From assembly GCF_024297145.1 (NCBI RefSeq), contig NZ_JANCTC010000019.1, positions 23,898-87,897 on the forward strand: a stretch of DNA of 64,000 nucleotides, read 5' to 3'. The stretch comes from Mesorhizobium sp. LMG 17147. Its GTDB lineage: Bacteria > Pseudomonadota > Alphaproteobacteria > Rhizobiales > Rhizobiaceae. Position 1 is the first letter of the stretch; the number at the start of each line of letters is the position of its first letter. The position numbers and the translations under genes were made by a program. The notes under the pieces are model-generated. The model worked only from the letters and a program-made list of their open reading frames with translations, did no database searches and was not told where the DNA came from. Below, piece by piece: positions 1-9,027 of the stretch.

Positions 1-964
1 GCGTGTCATCGTTGAAATGAGAGCGCGAGGCTGTGGCGAAGTCGGTGAGCCGCGTGCCTATGGCGATGACAACATCAGCCTTTTCACCGATCCGGGCAGC
101 GGCGGCGGTGCCGGTCGTGCCGCCGCCACCAAGCAGCAGGCTGGCGTTCTGCGACACGCCCTTGCCCGCAAAGGTTTCCATCACAGGGATGCCGAAGCGG
201 TTGCAAAAAGCCACGAGTTCGGCCTCCGCCGCGGCATAGCGGACACCTCCGCCGGCAATGATCAGCGGACGCTTTGCGGTAGCGATCAATTTGGCAGCAC
301 TTGCAATCTCGTCGTCGTTTGGACGAATGCGGCGGATCTGCCAGCGGCGCTTTTCGAAGAAACGGGCAGGAAAGGGGAAGGCTTCCCCCTGCACGTCCTG
401 CGGCAAGGAGATGGTCACCGCGCCGGTCTCTGCCGGATCGACCAGCACGCGCATCGCTTCGGGCAATGCGGTCAGGAGCTGCTCGGGACGCGAGATGCGG
501 TCAAAGAAGCGAGACAAGGGCCGAAACGAATCGTTCACCGAGAGGTCAGCTTCGATCGGATGTTCAAGCTGCTGCAGTACATTGCCTGGCCGTCGATGGG
601 CAAAGACATCGGAGGGCAGAAGCAGCACCGGAACGCGGTTGATCGTCGCCGTCGCTGCGCCGGTCAGCATGTTTGTCGAGCCGGGGCCGATCGAGGCCGT
701 ACAGGCCAAGGTGGCGCGCCTGTTCATGGCCTTGGCGAAACCCATGGCGGCATGCACCATCGATTGCTCGTTCTTGGCCTGGTAGAAGGGAAGACCTTCG
801 CCGTATTCGTCGAGCGCTTCACCCATGCCGGCGACATTGCCGTGGCCGAATATTCCGAACATGCCGCCAATCAGCCGTTCCTCCACGTCGTCGTGCACGG
901 AGAACTGGGCTTTCAGGTAGAGCACCACCGCCTGTGCGGCGGTGAGCGATCTGGCGTTCGTCAT
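1..964 (-). CDS. iolD: IolD, trihydroxycyclohexane-1,2-dione hydrolase (partial)
   Basis: IolD is the thiamine-diphosphate enzyme that opens the ring of 3D-(3,5/4)-trihydroxycyclohexane-1,2-dione in myo-inositol catabolism. Only about 321 N-terminal residues are present, because the frame runs off the left edge. The C-terminal ThDP-binding domain of this roughly 600-residue family lies outside. Visible marks are GHGNVAG (residues 40-46), the probable ThDP-activating Glu in AKNEQ (Glu66), SIGPGSTNM (91-99), and the start of the central domain with a GGGVRY turn. The ATG at 964 follows a GAGGAGTGG ribosome site. A palindrome at 980-995 lies just upstream and is probably its operator. The family call is secure from the combination of motifs. 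Confidence 0.88.
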   Translation of the reverse strand, partial: MTNARSLTAAQAVVLYLKAQFSVHDDVEERLIGGMFGIFGHGNVAGMGEALDEYGEGLPFYQAKNEQSMVHAAMGFAKAMNRRATLACTASIGPGSTNMLTGAATATINRVPVLLLPSDVFAHRRPGNVLQQLEHPIEADLSVNDSFRPLSRFFDRISRPEQLLTALPEAMRVLVDPAETGAVTISLPQDVQGEAFPFPARFFEKRRWQIRRIRPNDDEIASAAKLIATAKRPLIIAGGGVRYAAAEAELVAFCNRFGIPVMETFAGKGVSQNASLLLGGGGTTGTAAAARIGEKADVVIAIGTRLTDFATASRSHFNDDT

Positions 965-979
965 CTTCCACTCCTCATA

Positions 980-995
980 TTGACTAGCTATGCAA
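980..995. promoter_or_regulatory. Candidate operator TTGACTAGCTATGCAA
   Basis: This 16-base imperfect palindrome lies between the divergent iolD and SDR genes, 16 bases upstream of the iolD start codon. It is the exact reverse complement of the site at 14119-14134. It shares its ATGCAA arm and spacing with the symmetrical TTGCAT-N4-ATGCAA sites at 8808, 8832, 8940 and 16764. The regulator is unknown. Confidence 0.6.
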
Positions 996-1101
996 TTTAG
1001 GTTTCATACTGCAGACAAGCGTCGAGTTCAACAGGACAGGGGAGCCTTCCGAACGAAATCGGCCCGAGACGAAACGGCGGCAAAACGTGGAATTGAAACC
1101 T

Positions 1102-1857
1102 ATGCAACGCGACGGGCTGAGGCGATTCGAAGGCAAGGTGGTGCTGGTAACGGGTGCGTCTACCGGCATTGGTCTCGCCACCATCAGGCGCATCCGCGGC
1201 GAGGGGGGAAAAGTCGCGGCCGCCCATCGGCGAAGCAACAAGGATCTCGACCTCGACGGGGCCTACTCGGTCCGGCTGGATGTCACATCCGCCGAAGAGT
1301 GGGAGCAGGCAATGCGTTCCGTCGTCGACCAGTTCGGACGGCTCGACGTTCTGGTGAACAATGCGGGGGTGCGGGCGAGCGGCGGGGTCGAGGAGACCGA
1401 ACTCGATCTCTGGAACGAGATGTTGCGCACCAACCTGACCAGCGTCTTCCTTGGCTGTCGCGCCGCGGTGCCGCATCTTCGTGCCGCCGGCGGCGGAGCG
1501 ATCGTCAACGTTGGCTCGATCACCGGCATACGCGGCACAGAGAACATGGTGGCCTACAGCGCCTCCAAGAGCGGCATCACCACGCTCACCGCGTCGCTGG
1601 CGCTCGATCTCGCTAGGGACAGGATTCGCGTCAATGCCTGCTGCCCGGCAGCAATCAGCACGCGCATGGTGTCGAACTGGCTCGAAACAGCGGCCGATCC
1701 GGAGGCGGCCACCGATGTGGTTGTCGCCAAGCATCCCATCGGGCGCATCGGGCGCCCGGAAGAGGTCGCGAGCGTCATCGCCTTCCTGGCCAGCGATGAC
1801 GCCAGTTTCATGACCGGCCTGTCCATACCGGTCGATGGCGGCCGGTCCATCAGATAG
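1102..1857 (+). CDS. SDR family oxidoreductase
   Basis: A classical short-chain dehydrogenase/reductase of 251 residues, expected to oxidise a sugar, polyol or cyclitol hydroxyl with NAD(P). It has the cofactor motif TGASTGIG near the N-terminus, the NNAG motif mid-protein, and the catalytic Ser with YSASK (Tyr and Lys). The C-terminus ends in the usual VDGG turn. I chose the ATG at 1102, which has GGAA nine bases upstream. A GTG at 1087 in the same frame is an alternative. It lies divergent to iolD and 26 bases before a Gfo/Idh gene, so the two probably form one operon. The substrate cannot be read from sequence. Confidence 0.85.
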   Translation: MQRDGLRRFEGKVVLVTGASTGIGLATIRRIRGEGGKVAAAHRRSNKDLDLDGAYSVRLDVTSAEEWEQAMRSVVDQFGRLDVLVNNAGVRASGGVEETELDLWNEMLRTNLTSVFLGCRAAVPHLRAAGGGAIVNVGSITGIRGTENMVAYSASKSGITTLTASLALDLARDRIRVNACCPAAISTRMVSNWLETAADPEAATDVVVAKHPIGRIGRPEEVASVIAFLASDDASFMTGLSIPVDGGRSIR

Positions 1858-1883
1858 CAGCATACGGATTGGGAGAGCATCAC

Positions 1884-3008
1884 GTGCAAAGTTTGAGGTT
1901 CGGTATTGTCGGTTCGGGCTATATGGCCAAGACCCACAGCCTAGCACTGCGCAATATCGAAGGGTTCCTGTGGCCGAAGATGCCGCGCATCGAGATGGTT
2001 CGGCTTGCTGACATCGATCTGAGTCTGGCCGAAGACAGCGCCCGGCGCTGGGGATGGCGCGAGGCGACCACCGACTGGAAGGCAGTGACGCGCGGCGACG
2101 ATATCGATGTCGTCGTCATTATCACGCCCAATGACAGCCACGAGGAGATTGCGCTCGACGCCTTTGCCAACGGCAAGCATGTCTTCTGCGAGAAGCCGCT
2201 GGCCAACACTGCCGCTGCCGCCCGCCGCATGGCCGAGGCTGCCGGCCGCTCCGGCAAGGTCAACATCGTCAACTTCGTCTATCGCTGCTGGCCGGCCGTG
2301 CAGTTCGCGCGCAAGCTGATCGAAGACGGCGAATTGGGTGAACTGCGTCACTTCGAAGGGCATTTCTTCCAGGATTACGCCAATGACGGAGGCCTGCCTC
2401 ATGCCTGGCGCTTCGACAAGGAAAGGGCCGGCGCCGGCGCCGGCGGCGATCTCGGATCGCATATCAGCGACATCGCTGTTTTCCTGCTCGGGCCGATCGG
2501 TCGCGTCGCCGCCAACAGCCGCACCTATTTTACCGACCGCGCGACGGCCACCGGTAGGGCAAGCGTAACCGTCGACGACATGACGACGACGCTGGTCGAA
2601 TTTCGCTCCGGAGCGACCGGTTCGGTCCATTCCTCATGGGCGGCCACTGGCCACAAGAGCGATCTGGCCTTCACGATCATCGGCTCGAAAGGATCGCTTT
2701 CATTCAGCTGGGAGCGCAGCAACGAGATCCATCTCTACACAGAAGCGGAACGCAAGGATCGCAGCGGTTTCCGCCGTATCATGATCGGAGGCATCCATCC
2801 GGAAGCGGAGCCCTTCTGGTATGCACAAGGGCAAGGGCTGGGTTATGGCGAAGCATTCGTGATCACGGCCCGACGCCTCATCGAGGCGATCCAGAAGAAC
2901 GATATTTCGGCTTCGCCCAATTTTGCTGAAGCGGCTCATGTAAACGCTGTCATAGAAGCGACAGTCAAAGCCGCCGCAACACGGAATTGGCAGGAGGTCG
3001 AAGGCTGA
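1884..3008 (+). CDS. Gfo/Idh/MocA family oxidoreductase
   Basis: An NAD(P)-dependent dehydrogenase of 374 residues in the glucose-fructose oxidoreductase/inositol dehydrogenase/MocA family. The N-terminal Rossmann fold starts with GIVGSGYMA, the family CEKPL motif carries the catalytic Lys at about residue 97, and GGDLGSHISD corresponds to the active-site Asp/His region. I chose the GTG at 1884 because a GGGAGAG ribosome site sits about six bases upstream. A TTG start at 1869 would place that site inside the gene. It follows the SDR directly. The neighbourhood points to cyclitol or sugar-acid oxidation, but the substrate is not determined. Confidence 0.85.
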   Translation: MQSLRFGIVGSGYMAKTHSLALRNIEGFLWPKMPRIEMVRLADIDLSLAEDSARRWGWREATTDWKAVTRGDDIDVVVIITPNDSHEEIALDAFANGKHVFCEKPLANTAAAARRMAEAAGRSGKVNIVNFVYRCWPAVQFARKLIEDGELGELRHFEGHFFQDYANDGGLPHAWRFDKERAGAGAGGDLGSHISDIAVFLLGPIGRVAANSRTYFTDRATATGRASVTVDDMTTTLVEFRSGATGSVHSSWAATGHKSDLAFTIIGSKGSLSFSWERSNEIHLYTEAERKDRSGFRRIMIGGIHPEAEPFWYAQGQGLGYGEAFVITARRLIEAIQKNDISASPNFAEAAHVNAVIEATVKAAATRNWQEVEG

Positions 3009-3066
3009 TCACCATTGTCTGTGGTGGCGCGGTTTGTGCGGCGATCTGCAGGCGGGTGGGTGGAGT

Positions 3067-4071
3067 TCAAGAGAGCCTTACAGAAAGCCCCGACCTCATC
3101 GACTCTTCTGCAGCCTCGGCGATCTGGAGCGCTTTCAGGCCGTCGGAAGCACCAGGTGACAGGGCGCCTCCCTCTTCGAGGCGCCTGACAAAGTAGTCGA
3201 GCTCTCGCCGGTAGGCTTCGGCATATCGTTCAAGAAAGAAGGGCTGCGGCTTGTCGGATGATCCGCCGCCGGCGTTCCAGGCGACGACGGGGGTCGGCAG
3301 CACGTTGCCGAGTTGGAGCATGCCGCCCGCTCCATGAATCTCCGCGCGCTGATCGTAGCCATAGGCAGATCGCCAGGAATTATTGATCGAAACCAGCGTC
3401 CCCGAAGGCATGGTCAAGGTAACCATAACAGTGTCAGCATGTCCGGCTGCGGCGATCCGCGGGTCTGTGCGCGCAGCACCGACTGCATAGACGCTATCCG
3501 GTTCCTCGCCGGTCAACCATCGCGCCATGTCGATGTCATGGATGGTGGTTTCGCGAAGGATGCCGCCAGAAGCCACGATATAGTCGATCGGCGGCGGGCC
3601 GGGATCGCGGCTCGTGAGCAACACCAGTTCCGGGGCTCCTGCCTCGCCTATTCCCAGCCGCGCGGCAAGCGACGCAAAGCCTGGGTCGAAGCGACGGTTG
3701 AATGCCAGCAGAAAGGGGATGCCTGAAGCCTCAATGGCAGCGGCAAGGGATCGAACCGTGCCGAGATCGCGTGCCAGCGGCTTCTCGCAGAAGACGGCCT
3801 TGCCACTCGCAAGTGCCCGGTCAATCAGTTCGGGGTGCGTGGAAGCTGCGCTGGCAATGACGACGGCGTCTACGGCCGGATCGTCGAAGACATCGGCTGT
3901 CGTGCGCACACGAGACCGGGAGGCGCGCGCCAGCGCCTGCGCGGCCCCCTCATCCGGATCGCAGATTCCAGCAAGCGCGGCACGGGGGTGGGCAACGATG
4001 TTTGCCGCGTGGATGGTGCCCATGCGCCCGGCGCCGAACAGCGCCAGCTGCAACTGTCCCTGTTCAGACAT
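3067..4071 (-). CDS. iolG: IolG-like inositol 2-dehydrogenase
   Basis: A 334-residue Gfo/Idh/MocA protein, the usual length for myo-inositol 2-dehydrogenase, which oxidises myo-inositol to 2-keto-myo-inositol with NAD. The Rossmann motif FGAGRMG is at residues 11-17, CEKPL carries the catalytic Lys, and TIHDIDMARW matches the active-site Asp/His segment of inositol and scyllo-inositol dehydrogenases. It is the last gene of a leftward operon behind a complete CUT2 importer (gap of 23 bases) and converges with the Gfo/Idh gene ending at 3008. Inositol activity is inferred from family resemblance and from iolD nearby. Another cyclitol or polyol is possible. Confidence 0.72.
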   Translation of the reverse strand: MSEQGQLQLALFGAGRMGTIHAANIVAHPRAALAGICDPDEGAAQALARASRSRVRTTADVFDDPAVDAVVIASAASTHPELIDRALASGKAVFCEKPLARDLGTVRSLAAAIEASGIPFLLAFNRRFDPGFASLAARLGIGEAGAPELVLLTSRDPGPPPIDYIVASGGILRETTIHDIDMARWLTGEEPDSVYAVGAARTDPRIAAAGHADTVMVTLTMPSGTLVSINNSWRSAYGYDQRAEIHGAGGMLQLGNVLPTPVVAWNAGGGSSDKPQPFFLERYAEAYRRELDYFVRRLEEGGALSPGASDGLKALQIAEAAEESMRSGLSVRLS

Positions 4072-4094
4072 TCGTCCTCCTTCCCGACCGCGTC

Positions 4095-5102
4095 CTACTT
4101 GATGATGCCAATTTTCTCGCGATCGATCGTTATGGCGACGGCAATCACGATAACCACGCCGAAGACGATGTTCTGGTAGGCGGGATTGAGCCCGACGATG
4201 ACAGTTCCGATGCGCACCAGTCCGGCTATCAGTCCACCGATCAAGGCGCAGGCAATACCCCCTATGCCTCCCGAAATGGCAGTGCCACCGACCACCACCC
4301 CGACGATCGCCGGAAGGAGGTAGTTGTTCGCCATCGCAGGCGAGCTGTATCCGGTCTGCCCAAGCAGCAGGAGGCCGGCGACAGACGCGCAGATCGCCGA
4401 GATGGCGAAGGCCAGCACCTTTACGCGCAGGGTCCTGACACCCGACAGGAGGGCCGCCCTTTCTGAAGCGCCCACTGCAAAGATCTCGCGACCAAGGCGG
4501 GTAAACCGGAACAGGGCGCCGAGTATGGCGGCCGCGACGAGAACAACGATCACGCCGTTAGGCAGTCCGGCGGTGCGGCTGCCGAAGAAGGAGATGATGG
4601 CTGATGGCTGCGACAGGGGGGCCGCAGTGGCATTCGAAATGAAATGGGTGGCCCCGTAGAGCATTCCCAGAGATCCGAAGCTTACGACAAACGACGGAAT
4701 CTGAGCCCGGTGGTGAACAAAGCCCTGTAGCGCGCCAATGAGGCCGGCAAGCCCGAGCACCGCGACAAAAGCGAATTCCCCCAGGGCCGGATTGAGAATG
4801 ACGAAAGCAACTGCCGCAAACGAGGCCATGGTTGCCACACTCAGGTCGATACCGCCGAGCAGGATGACGACTGCGCTGCCCATGACCAGCATGAGCAGCG
4901 GCGCGGCGTCCGTTGTCAGTCCGGCAAGTGCCCGCAATGACAGGAGTTTGGGTTGGACCCAGGCTATGGCCGAGAACAGCGCGACAAGCGCGATCGCGGG
5001 GACGGCGATTGACCTGAGCTTGCGGGCAATATCAATACGCCTGATGGATGCCGTCTGTTCGCCAGCCTGGCCAGCGCGCGTTTCTGGACTGTCGCCACTC
5101 AT
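4095..5102 (-). CDS. CUT2 sugar ABC transporter permease (system A, second)
   Basis: An inner-membrane permease of the RbsC/BPD_transp_2 family, 335 residues with multiple hydrophobic segments. It carries the GGIDLSVA motif after the third hydrophobic segment and GGTAISGGIGG before the C-terminal helices. The ATG at 5102 overlaps the ATPase stop codon as ATGA, so the two genes are probably translationally coupled. A longer frame reaching 5147 would run back into the ATPase. It differs in sequence from the other permease of the same operon (6616-7656), so the pore is probably a heterodimer. Confidence 0.9.
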   Translation of the reverse strand: MSGDSPETRAGQAGEQTASIRRIDIARKLRSIAVPAIALVALFSAIAWVQPKLLSLRALAGLTTDAAPLLMLVMGSAVVILLGGIDLSVATMASFAAVAFVILNPALGEFAFVAVLGLAGLIGALQGFVHHRAQIPSFVVSFGSLGMLYGATHFISNATAAPLSQPSAIISFFGSRTAGLPNGVIVVLVAAAILGALFRFTRLGREIFAVGASERAALLSGVRTLRVKVLAFAISAICASVAGLLLLGQTGYSSPAMANNYLLPAIVGVVVGGTAISGGIGGIACALIGGLIAGLVRIGTVIVGLNPAYQNIVFGVVIVIAVAITIDREKIGIIK

Positions 5103-6619
5103 ACCATTGCCTCGACAATTTCTTCGGGTCTCGGCTTGTGCAGGCAAAGGTCTTCAAATCTGGCCGACACTTCGCCATCACGCATGACGATCACGGTGTC
5201 TGCCATGCCCAGCGTCTCCTCGAGTGTCTCCGAGACGAAGACAATTGCGAGCCCCTGGCGTGCAAGCCCCCTCATGACAGCGAAGAGATCGGCCTTGGCG
5301 CCAGGATCAAGGCCACGCGTCGGATGGTCGAGGATGAGAACCTGAAGACGATCCGACATCAGCCATTTGGCGAGAGAAACCTTCTGCTGGTTGCCCCCGC
5401 TCAAGCGCTCGACATACTCGACAGGCGAGGGCGTCTTGATCTTGAGCCTGTTGATCCAGGAGAGCGCCTGCGCGGTTTCCTTTTTCCGATTAACCAGACC
5501 GCCCCGTCCCATCTGCGGGCCGAAGGTGAGGACGATGTTTTCCAGGACGGTGCGTCCAACTATGACACCCTCAAGCTTCCGCTCGGCAGGGACGTAGCCA
5601 ATTCCGGCGCGAATTGCCGCATCGGGCATGGCGGACGAACCCAGTTCGTCGCCTGCGACCTTGACGCTGCCGCTCACTGCGTCCTCGGCGCCGAAGATGG
5701 CGCGACAGAAGGGTTCGGCGCCCGAGCCTGCCACGCCGGTGACGGCCACGATCTCGCCGGGCCGGACCGAAAGCGACACATCGCGAAACCTGCCGGGTGC
5801 GGTGAGGCCGCTAACCACCAGGCGCGGTTCAATCGCCTCGACCGGCCCACGACCGCTCTCCTGATAGTAGTCGTCGGACCGTCGCGAGCCGACCATCAGA
5901 TGATAAAGTTCCTCGTGGCTCGTGGTGTCCTGCGTTCTTTCCGCAACATTCTCGCCATTGACCATGACATGCACGCGGTCGGAGATCTCCAGCACCTCGT
6001 CCATCCGGTGCGACACAAAAACCACCGAGGCGCGCGTCCGCAGCCGCCTGATCTGGCGAAACAGATCGTCGACCTCTGAGGGGCTGAGCAGTGAGGTTGG
6101 TTCGTCAAACAGGATGACAAGTGGCTGGTCCACCAGTTCCTCGATTGCAAGCACCTTGGCGAACTCAACCATCTGCCGGTCCGGAAAGCTCAGCGCATCC
6201 ACCTTGATGTCTGGAGGGATATCGCACTCAAGCTTTGCGAGCTGGCGGGCGGCCTCCCGGTTGAGACCTTTCCAGTTGTAGATGCCGAAGCGGCGGTGCG
6301 GTGAGGGCTTGTCGAAAAAGATGTTCTCGGCAACCGTAAGATTGGGGATAAGCGACTGCTCCTGGTGGACCAGCCCTATGCCCATGCTCGCCGCAGCCAG
6401 GGGCGAGCGGACCACGGTGTCAATGCCACGCAGGCGGATCTTGCCGGTGGTCGGCTGCTCCATGCCAGAAAGGATCTTCAGCAGCGTCGACTTGCCGGAC
6501 CCATTCTGGCCAATGAGACCAAGAACCTCGTGCTGGCGCAGCTCGACGCTCACATCGTGCAAGGCACGCACGCCCGGATAGGTCTTGCCAATGCCTGTCG
6601 CAGCGAGAACCGGGGTCAT
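5099..6619 (-). CDS. CUT2 sugar ABC transporter ATP-binding protein (system A)
   Basis: A tandem ABC ATPase of 506 residues, the normal length for ribose/xylose/inositol-type importers. The N-terminal cassette has a Walker A GQNGSGKST and a Walker B ending in DEPTS. Its signature region reads LSFPDRQ in place of a classical LSGGQ. The C-terminal cassette has a weakened P-loop (GVAGSGAE), an intact LSGGNQQK signature and LILDHPT, with His where Glu is usual. The ATG at 6619 overlaps the stop of the upstream permease as ATGA. It powers the importer encoded at 4095-8745. Confidence 0.92.
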   Translation of the reverse strand: MTPVLAATGIGKTYPGVRALHDVSVELRQHEVLGLIGQNGSGKSTLLKILSGMEQPTTGKIRLRGIDTVVRSPLAAASMGIGLVHQEQSLIPNLTVAENIFFDKPSPHRRFGIYNWKGLNREAARQLAKLECDIPPDIKVDALSFPDRQMVEFAKVLAIEELVDQPLVILFDEPTSLLSPSEVDDLFRQIRRLRTRASVVFVSHRMDEVLEISDRVHVMVNGENVAERTQDTTSHEELYHLMVGSRRSDDYYQESGRGPVEAIEPRLVVSGLTAPGRFRDVSLSVRPGEIVAVTGVAGSGAEPFCRAIFGAEDAVSGSVKVAGDELGSSAMPDAAIRAGIGYVPAERKLEGVIVGRTVLENIVLTFGPQMGRGGLVNRKKETAQALSWINRLKIKTPSPVEYVERLSGGNQQKVSLAKWLMSDRLQVLILDHPTRGLDPGAKADLFAVMRGLARQGLAIVFVSETLEETLGMADTVIVMRDGEVSARFEDLCLHKPRPEEIVEAMV

Positions 6620-7656
6620 TTCACGATCCTCAGCCGCCCACGAAGGCTCCAGTTGCCCACGACCAGAGCTGCGATGATGGTGAGGCCCTCGGCCACATGG
6701 CGCAGGTAGGGGTCGACGCCAAGCTGGATCATGCCGTTGCGCAGGACCTCGAGAATGAACACCCCGATGATCGACTGGAGCACGCCGCCGGTGCCGCCAC
6801 TGAGAAGCGTTCCGCCAATCACGGCGGCACTGACAGCCGGGAACAGGAAACCTTCGCCGGCCGCGGGATTGCCGACAGCGAGTTGCGCGGAGATCATGAC
6901 GCCGCCAACGCCAGATATGAGCCCCATAAGCACAAAGGCCAGGATCTTGTGAAAGCGGACATGCTGTCCTGACTGCCTCGTGGCCTTCTCGTCGCGGCCG
7001 ATGGCGTACGACATTCGCCCGAACTGGGTATAGGTCTGCAGAACCCATCCAAGTGCTGCAACCGCGAGCGCCAGAAAAACCAGGGCGGAGACGCCAAGGC
7101 TTTTGTCCAGGGCCAGGCGCGTCAGCCGCTCATCAAGAATTTGTGGCTGCCTGCCCGGAAAGAGCAGGGTGGCGATACCCAGCCCGACAAACCAGGTTGC
7201 GAGTGTGACGATCAGGGACGGCAATCGCAGGACTGTGTAGACAAGGCCATTGACCAGGCCAAAAGCCGATCCGAGACCGGCGCCTGCCAGGATGGCCCAC
7301 CAGCCCAGATCGAAACCCGTCACCGAATTGGCGATCAGCAGCGATACCAGCATGCTCGATGCTGCCATGACGCCTTCGATCGAAAGATCGATTGAGCCCT
7401 GCACCAGGATGAAGGAAAGGCCCACGACGAGGACAACCGGGATCGCACTCGATTCAAGAACGACCTTCAGGTTGCCAGCCGTCAGAAACTGCGCGCTTGT
7501 CAGCGAGAAGACCAGCACAAGAACTGCAAGAGTCGCGACCGGACCAAGTTCCCTGAGCGGAAGCCGCCGCCTTGATGCAGTCCTTGCCTGGCGCACAGGC
7601 CTCCCCGCATTCCTGTGCGGGGAGGCTTCGATGGCCGCATTTTGCGTAAGTGTCAT
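6616..7656 (-). CDS. CUT2 sugar ABC transporter permease (system A, first)
   Basis: A 346-residue RbsC-type inner-membrane permease. A basic cytoplasmic N-terminus of about 30 residues precedes the first hydrophobic segment. The QGSIDLSIEG motif and the GGTLLSGGTGG motif mark the BPD_transp_2 domain. It lies 18 bases downstream of the binding-protein gene and overlaps the ATPase start by four bases. With the permease at 4095-5102 the operon has two different membrane subunits, whereas many CUT2 systems have one. Confidence 0.9.
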   Translation of the reverse strand: MTLTQNAAIEASPHRNAGRPVRQARTASRRRLPLRELGPVATLAVLVLVFSLTSAQFLTAGNLKVVLESSAIPVVLVVGLSFILVQGSIDLSIEGVMAASSMLVSLLIANSVTGFDLGWWAILAGAGLGSAFGLVNGLVYTVLRLPSLIVTLATWFVGLGIATLLFPGRQPQILDERLTRLALDKSLGVSALVFLALAVAALGWVLQTYTQFGRMSYAIGRDEKATRQSGQHVRFHKILAFVLMGLISGVGGVMISAQLAVGNPAAGEGFLFPAVSAAVIGGTLLSGGTGGVLQSIIGVFILEVLRNGMIQLGVDPYLRHVAEGLTIIAALVVGNWSLRGRLRIVK

Positions 7657-7674
7657 GACCGACCAGTTTCCAGC

Positions 7675-8745
7675 TTACTTGTTGGCACCGGCGGGGATCT
7701 GGCCGACGGAGGCGGCCCAGAAATTGGCCTTCACCTTGTCATAGCTGTAGGCAGCCGGATCGTTTTTCTTGGTGAGGATCGCGTCGACATTGTCCTTGTT
7801 GACCAGGGTCTGCGACAGGTAGAAGTCACGTTGCTCATTGCCCAGCTTGGAAAGGTCGATGTCGCCGGTAATCGCTCCTACCGCCAGCGCCGTCGCCGTG
7901 GCACCCTGGACAAAGCCATCGATGTACATCGTCGAAAGCATCTCACCCGTCTTGATCAGATGCATGGCATCACTGGAGCCATCCGATCCAGTGACCGGGA
8001 CCTTTCCCGCAAGGCCTTGCTCGCGCAGGGCAGCTACGGCGCCCAACGCCATACCGTCATTCTCGGCAAAAATGCCGTTCAGGCTTTTGCCGTATTTGGT
8101 GAGCCATGCCCGCGTAATGTCCTGCCCATGGGTCTGGTCCCAATTGCCGACCTGAACGTCGACCAGCTTCATGCCGGGGCACTCCGCCACCGCCTTTTTC
8201 AGGCCGGCGAGGCGTTGCTTGGCCGGAGGATTGTCGGGAATGCCCTCCAGGGCGACGATGTTGCCATTACCATTGAGCGCCTTGCACAGTTCCATGCCGT
8301 TGCGGTAACCGGAATCCACGCCATCAAACGATATGTTGGCAACCCAGGCATCGGGTGCCGTATCCCAGGGGTGAATCTCGTCGGGGCGGTTCCACAGGTT
8401 GACAATCTTGGCGCCGGCTTCACCGGCACGCTCTACGATCGCCTTCGTAAACGCATTGGACGCGGGGTCGACGGCGATCGCGCAGCCTTCGCAGCCGGTC
8501 GCGAACACGGCCCCGAACTGCTCCAGAAGTTTCTGTCCGTTGAAGTCGCTGACAATGACATTGACGTCCTTGCCCTTCGATCCGGCGACCGCCTTTGCTC
8601 CCTCGATAAACGCTGCCCAGTACTCGCTCGACGCGCTCCCGACGCCCACATAGACGTTCGCGAGGTCCCCCGCGAACGAGGGCGCGCCCGTCACTGACAG
8701 GACGCCAAGTCCGATGGCAAGCTTTAACCTGAAATTCTTCAGCAC
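7675..8745 (-). CDS. CUT2 sugar ABC transporter substrate-binding protein (system A)
   Basis: A periplasmic sugar-binding protein of the Peripla_BP_4 type, 356 residues. A typical signal peptide is visible (basic LKNFRLK, then a hydrophobic stretch ending APSFA), followed by the first strand of the fold. The GTG at 8745 is preferred because the ribosome site AGGAAG lies just upstream. An ATG further upstream would add a non-signal-like extension. It is the first gene of the leftward system A operon. Two palindromes, at 8808-8823 and 8832-8847, lie 63 and 87 bases upstream. iolG behind the operon suggests inositol or a related cyclitol as ligand, which is inference only. Confidence 0.9.
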   Translation of the reverse strand: MLKNFRLKLAIGLGVLSVTGAPSFAGDLANVYVGVGSASSEYWAAFIEGAKAVAGSKGKDVNVIVSDFNGQKLLEQFGAVFATGCEGCAIAVDPASNAFTKAIVERAGEAGAKIVNLWNRPDEIHPWDTAPDAWVANISFDGVDSGYRNGMELCKALNGNGNIVALEGIPDNPPAKQRLAGLKKAVAECPGMKLVDVQVGNWDQTHGQDITRAWLTKYGKSLNGIFAENDGMALGAVAALREQGLAGKVPVTGSDGSSDAMHLIKTGEMLSTMYIDGFVQGATATALAVGAITGDIDLSKLGNEQRDFYLSQTLVNKDNVDAILTKKNDPAAYSYDKVKANFWAASVGQIPAGANK

Positions 8746-8807
8746 GGCTTCCTCCCTAGTCATGAAAACCGCCCGCCAAGGACGGGCTGTCATCACCAAA
8801 CGCCAAT

Positions 8808-8823
8808 TTGCATAGCAATGCAA
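8808..8823. promoter_or_regulatory. Candidate operator TTGCATAGCAATGCAA
   Basis: A palindrome with perfect TTGCAT/ATGCAA arms around AGCA, 63 bases upstream of the system A binding-protein start. A second copy lies 24 bases away at 8832-8847, centre to centre, so paired binding on nearly the same helix face is plausible. Confidence 0.7.
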
Positions 8824-8831
8824 CAGGATTC

Positions 8832-8847
8832 TTGCATTGCTATGCGT
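8832..8847. promoter_or_regulatory. Candidate operator TTGCATTGCTATGCGT
   Basis: A second copy of the palindrome next to 8808-8823, in the opposite central orientation and with two mismatches at one end. It lies in the divergent promoter region between system A and the IolE-like gene. Confidence 0.6.
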
Positions 8848-8939
8848 AAGGAAGGCTTGCGCAGCGCAGTGCGGCCGGAAGCGTCTTGCTGGCCGGTCTT
8901 ACACAAAACCCCTCTGTTCACGTATTGCACAGCGGCAGA

Positions 8940-8955
8940 TTGCATTGCTATGCAA
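8940..8955. promoter_or_regulatory. Candidate operator TTGCATTGCTATGCAA
   Basis: The exact reverse complement of the site at 8808-8823. It lies about 70 bases upstream of the IolE-like gene and so is placed to control the rightward operon 9028-13015. A half-site TGCATAGC at 9006-9013, next to the ribosome site, may be chance. Confidence 0.68.
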
Positions 8956-9027
8956 ATCGTGATTATGCTGTTTTGTCGCTCAGCGAAACGGATGGCGACA
9001 CAAGATGCATAGCCAGAGGATATCTAG

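Noticed and set aside
17..1000. Long plus-strand open frame at the left edge
   Set aside because: It lies antisense to iolD, whose motifs are clear on the minus strand. The plus frame has no family resemblance and is an effect of GC-rich codons.
997..1947. Minus-strand frame of over 300 codons
   Set aside because: It is antisense to the SDR gene at 1102 and shows no motif.
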